Below, piece after piece: positions 7,101 through 8,525 of a stretch of 8,525 nucleotides of DNA. Each line of letters starts with the position of its first letter. Within the stretch, counting starts at the first letter, position 1. The notes beneath the pieces are model-generated. The model saw only the letters and a program-made list of their open reading frames with translations, made no database searches and was not told where the DNA came from. Both the position numbers and the translations under genes were made by a program. Source of the DNA: Flavobacteriales bacterium UBA1959 (lineage in GTDB: Bacteria > Bacteroidota > Bacteroidia > Flavobacteriales_D > Sanyastnellaceae); the NCBI GenBank assembly GCA_002336085.1, contig DDEH01000102.1, forward strand, positions 1 to 8,525. Reading direction: 5' to 3'.

Positions 7101-7508
7101 GAATTGGACAGCCTTGATCATGAATCCGATTTGGCTGCATTCAAAGAGCGGTTGGAAGACCGATTTGGTCCAATTCCTCAAGAGACTGAAGATTTGCTGG
7201 ATACCATCCGATTGCGTTGGTTGGCCGAATATTTGGGGATGGAAAAAATCGTGCTAAAAGGAGGCAAACTAATCGCCGCCTTCATTGCCAACGAAGACAG
7301 CGCCTTCTTCCAAGGGGCAACATTTGCGCGAATTTTGAATTACTTGAAAAACCAGACCAGAGATACCAAAATGTACCAGCGAAATGGAGCCCTTCGCATG
7401 AGCATTGAAGGCATTGTATCCACCTTGGCAGCGTTACGTGTCTTGGAAGACATCGCTGGAATGCGAGCAGAGGAAGCCGCACCGAAGTACGAATCTCCTG
7501 CCTCTTGA
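4104..7508 (+). CDS. mfd: Transcription-repair coupling factor
   Basis: Mfd is an ATP-driven DNA translocase that displaces RNA polymerase stalled at lesions and recruits UvrA for nucleotide excision repair. The 1134-residue product is near the usual length (E. coli 1148). In order it has an N-terminal UvrB-like region (about 1-330, including FFPRSARVPYQEEVTENA and the EPGQYAVRGGIVDVFSY segment), a CarD-like RNA polymerase interaction domain (about 435-500, with PGDFVVHIDHGIGEF), the SF2 helicase core with Walker A GDVGFGKT (592-599), DEEQ box (693-696), LTATPIPRTLQ, and motif VI QLRGRVGRS (862-870), then a TRCF C-terminal domain (about 970-1110). All motor motifs are intact. The ATG at 4104 has no Shine-Dalgarno but gives the expected N-terminus. 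It follows fbp by 51 nt, with a hairpin between them. Confidence 0.98.
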   Translation: MRVDELIQFYKADARAQLLQQTWDNEGSKTELKGIIGSATPLLAASLYSQKEDADALANQPSHLFVLDDKETAAYFLNDLEQLLGKSHRILFFPRSARVPYQEEVTENANIAMRAEVLNEVNRDGRGLAIVTFGEALAEQVISRRELSEQTFALALGEKYTMDFLDEVFIEYGFHKVDFVYEPGQYAVRGGIVDVFSYSFDHPYRIEFFGDEVESIRKFDPTNQLSINKMTRAVVVPNIGDQALHEAVEPFFNFIPADTRIWIADAARCEKQLEKAMDKAQKAFARITTEVNFTPPDKLYLDPTGFQKLLDPFHVIEFDGGTSFANRVVIDWNMIPQPSFNKNFDLITSNLQANHRQGYHNVIVAGQSTQIERLHDIFADREDEVPHHPIPVELSQGFVDKDLKLLVYTDHQLFERYHRFRLKEGFRKNKQALTLKELMALEPGDFVVHIDHGIGEFGGLQKIDVNGKEQEAIRLSYKGGDVLYVNIHSLHRISKYTSKEGTAPKISKLGTGAWAATKAKTKTRVKELAYDLLKLYAKRKNSKGFSFSPDNYMLHELEASFMFEETPDQHSAIEAVKKDMERSIPMDRLVCGDVGFGKTEVAIRAAFKAAADGKQVAVLVPTTILSMQHYRSFSRRLRDFPVTVDYINRFKTGKALTETINKLEAGQVDILIGTHAIVGKRVKFKDLGLMIIDEEQKFGVAVKDKLKTLRADVDALTLTATPIPRTLQFSLMGARDLSTIATPPPNRQPVETHLASFSEEVIRDAIAYEISRGGQVYFVNNRVKNIQEVAGMIARLVPDARVGIGHGQMDGKQLEDVMARFIEGAFDVLVATTIIESGIDISNANTMIINDAHQFGLSDLHQLRGRVGRSNKKAFCYLLAPPISLLPDESRKRLQAIEQFSDLGSGIQIAMRDLDIRGAGDLLGGEQSGFISELGFEMYQKILAEAIQELKEESFAELFEEERKADRRYVSEAAIETDFALMIPDHYVSDIPERISLYRELDSLDHESDLAAFKERLEDRFGPIPQETEDLLDTIRLRWLAEYLGMEKIVLKGGKLIAAFIANEDSAFFQGATFARILNYLKNQTRDTKMYQRNGALRMSIEGIVSTLAALRVLEDIAGMRAEEAAPKYESPAS

Positions 7509-7538
7509 ATCCCGATTCCTTGCAAGCGCTTAAATTTG
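7505..7538 (+). promoter_or_regulatory. Candidate promoter for truB
   Basis: TAAATTTG (7531-7538) fits the -7 consensus TAnnTTTG exactly. TTG at 7505-7507, overlapping the mfd stop codon, lies 23 bp upstream, at the long end of the accepted spacing. Transcription from it would begin close to 7543-7545, essentially at the first truB ATG, so either the message is leaderless or translation starts at the in-frame ATG at 7570. Confidence 0.4.
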
Positions 7539-7542
7539 TTGC

Positions 7543-8310
7543 ATGACCAATGAAGTTGCCACCCCCGTCATGGCCTTCCAAAAACTGGAGGATTTCAAAA
7601 CGGGACAAATTCTACTCATCGACAAACCCCTCGAATGGACCTCATTTGACGTCGTAAACAAAGTTCGTGGGCATTTGCGACATGCGTTGAAGATTAAAAA
7701 AATCAAAGTAGGTCATGCCGGAACGCTGGACCCTCTTGCCTCTGGCGTGCTTGTAGTATGCACAGGCAAAGCAACCAAAGGCATAGAAACCCTCCAGGCG
7801 CAAGACAAATCTTACACTTCCACCATCCGACTTGGAGCGCACACTCCCTGCCTTGACGCAGAATTACCGGTAGAAACCTGGGTGAATGCTGACCATTTGA
7901 CCCTCGAGGCCATTGAAAAAGCGGCCGAAAACTTAAGAGGAAGCATTGATCAACTGCCTCCCTTGTACAGTGCTAAAAAGGTCAACGGACAGAAGGCCTA
8001 TGCGGTAGCGCGAAAAGGAGGGGAAATCGAGCTCAAACGAGCACCTGTGAATATCAAAAAATTGGAAATCCTAGGCGTGAAGCATCGCGAAATCGATGGG
8101 CACCGTGTCATTGATGTCGACGTATACATCGATTGTACCAAGGGCACTTACATCCGGTCAATCGCCCGAGATTTGGGCAACTCACTGAGCGTTGGTGGAC
8201 ATTTGGTGGCTTTGCGCAGAACTTCAAATGGTCCATTTCCGATTGCCGATTGTGTGCTCCTTTCTGATCTCATCCAGTCCATCGAAGCACTGCCAAGCGA
8301 GGATGCATAA
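7543..8310 (+). CDS. truB: tRNA pseudouridine(55) synthase
   Basis: TruB isomerises uridine 55 in the T-loop of almost all elongator tRNAs to pseudouridine and also helps tRNA folding. The 255-residue protein shows LLIDKPLEWTSFDVVNKVR (24-42), the catalytic-Asp motif GHAGTLDPLASGVL (57-70, Asp63 nucleophile), the conserved Tyr91 in KSYTSTIRLG, QLPPLYSAKKVNGQKAY (137-153), CTKGTYIRSIARDLG (198-212) and GGHLVALRRTSNGPF (218-232). It ends shortly after this with no long PUA domain, as is usual for the shorter TruB type. The start could be the ATG at 7543 or the one at 7570 (Met10); conserved sequence begins only around residue 17. It is followed by queA, a frequent neighbour in Flavobacteriales, which groups two tRNA-modification genes. 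Confidence 0.97.
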   Translation: MTNEVATPVMAFQKLEDFKTGQILLIDKPLEWTSFDVVNKVRGHLRHALKIKKIKVGHAGTLDPLASGVLVVCTGKATKGIETLQAQDKSYTSTIRLGAHTPCLDAELPVETWVNADHLTLEAIEKAAENLRGSIDQLPPLYSAKKVNGQKAYAVARKGGEIELKRAPVNIKKLEILGVKHREIDGHRVIDVDVYIDCTKGTYIRSIARDLGNSLSVGGHLVALRRTSNGPFPIADCVLLSDLIQSIEALPSEDA

Positions 8311-8317
8311 ATTACGG

Positions 8318-8348
8318 TTGACGTTTGCCTTCGAATTCATTAAGTTTG
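8318..8348 (+). promoter_or_regulatory. Putative sigma-A promoter of queA
   Basis: TTG (8318-8320), a 20-bp spacer and TAAGTTTG (8341-8348) match the Bacteroidota promoter pattern TTG-N17-23-TAnnTTTG without mismatch. It lies in the 75-nt truB-queA gap and would give a leader of about 30 nt before the ATG at 8386. It is the best promoter match among the plus-strand gaps. Confidence 0.55.
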
Positions 8349-8385
8349 CCGACCATTTATACGCGTTCCGGAAATCTGCCCCTCC

Positions 8386-8525
8386 ATGAAATTATCCTCC
8401 TTCAAGTACGACATTTCGCCCGATTTGATTGCCCAAAGCCCACTGGAAAACAGAGACGACAGTCGAATGATGGTCGTGGACAAAGAAAAAGGCACCATTG
8501 AGCATAAGATGTTCAAAGACGTCCT
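8386..8525 (+). CDS. queA: S-adenosylmethionine:tRNA ribosyltransferase-isomerase (5' end only)
   Basis: QueA transfers and isomerises the ribosyl group of S-adenosylmethionine onto preQ1-modified tRNA, making epoxyqueuosine at the wobble position. Only 46 complete codons lie in the window before the right edge. They match the family N-terminus well: MKLSSFKYDISPDLIAQSPL (1-20), then ENRDDSRMMVVD (21-32) and GTIEHKMFKDV (36-46), equivalent to the usual LIAQ-PLE-RD-SRLLVLD and IEH--F-D signatures. The start at 8386 places MKLS at the typical first residue. Nothing suggests truncation other than the window edge. Confidence 0.93.
   Translation, partial: MKLSSFKYDISPDLIAQSPLENRDDSRMMVVDKEKGTIEHKMFKDV

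Overview
The window looks like a chromosomal segment of a Bacteroidota bacterium, probably a marine-type member of the Flavobacteriales. Three things suggest this: a DUF4286-family gene directly upstream of rsmA, truB followed by queA, and -7 promoter boxes of the Bacteroidota form TAnnTTTG with almost no Shine-Dalgarno sequences. The genus cannot be fixed from this sequence. No tRNA, rRNA, CRISPR array, insertion sequence or phage integrase was seen.

Left part (1-1721, minus strand): the 5' part of a long secreted protein gene that runs off the left edge. The 573 visible residues have a signal peptide, a Bacteroidota surface-protein N-terminal domain, a coiled-coil and tail-fibre-like stalk, then an alanine-rich array of eight 18-residue repeats with three 7-residue insertions. 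The array is built as a duplicated four-unit block with a 258 bp period. The visible protein has no lysine and only five arginines. A short divergent intergenic region (1722-1788) holds its probable promoter.

Right part (1789-8525, plus strand): a compact run of housekeeping genes. In order they are a small DUF4286 protein, rsmA (16S rRNA dimethyltransferase), fbp (class 1 fructose-1,6-bisphosphatase), mfd (transcription-repair coupling factor), truB (tRNA pseudouridine-55 synthase) and the 5' end of queA (queuosine biosynthesis, cut by the right edge). Gaps are 34-75 nt. Promoter-like boxes before fbp, truB and queA suggest several transcription units rather than one strict operon. Three of the genes (rsmA, truB, queA) modify rRNA or tRNA; fbp serves gluconeogenesis and mfd serves DNA repair.

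The housekeeping genes look intact and ordinary. The unusual content is the repeat protein at the left edge.
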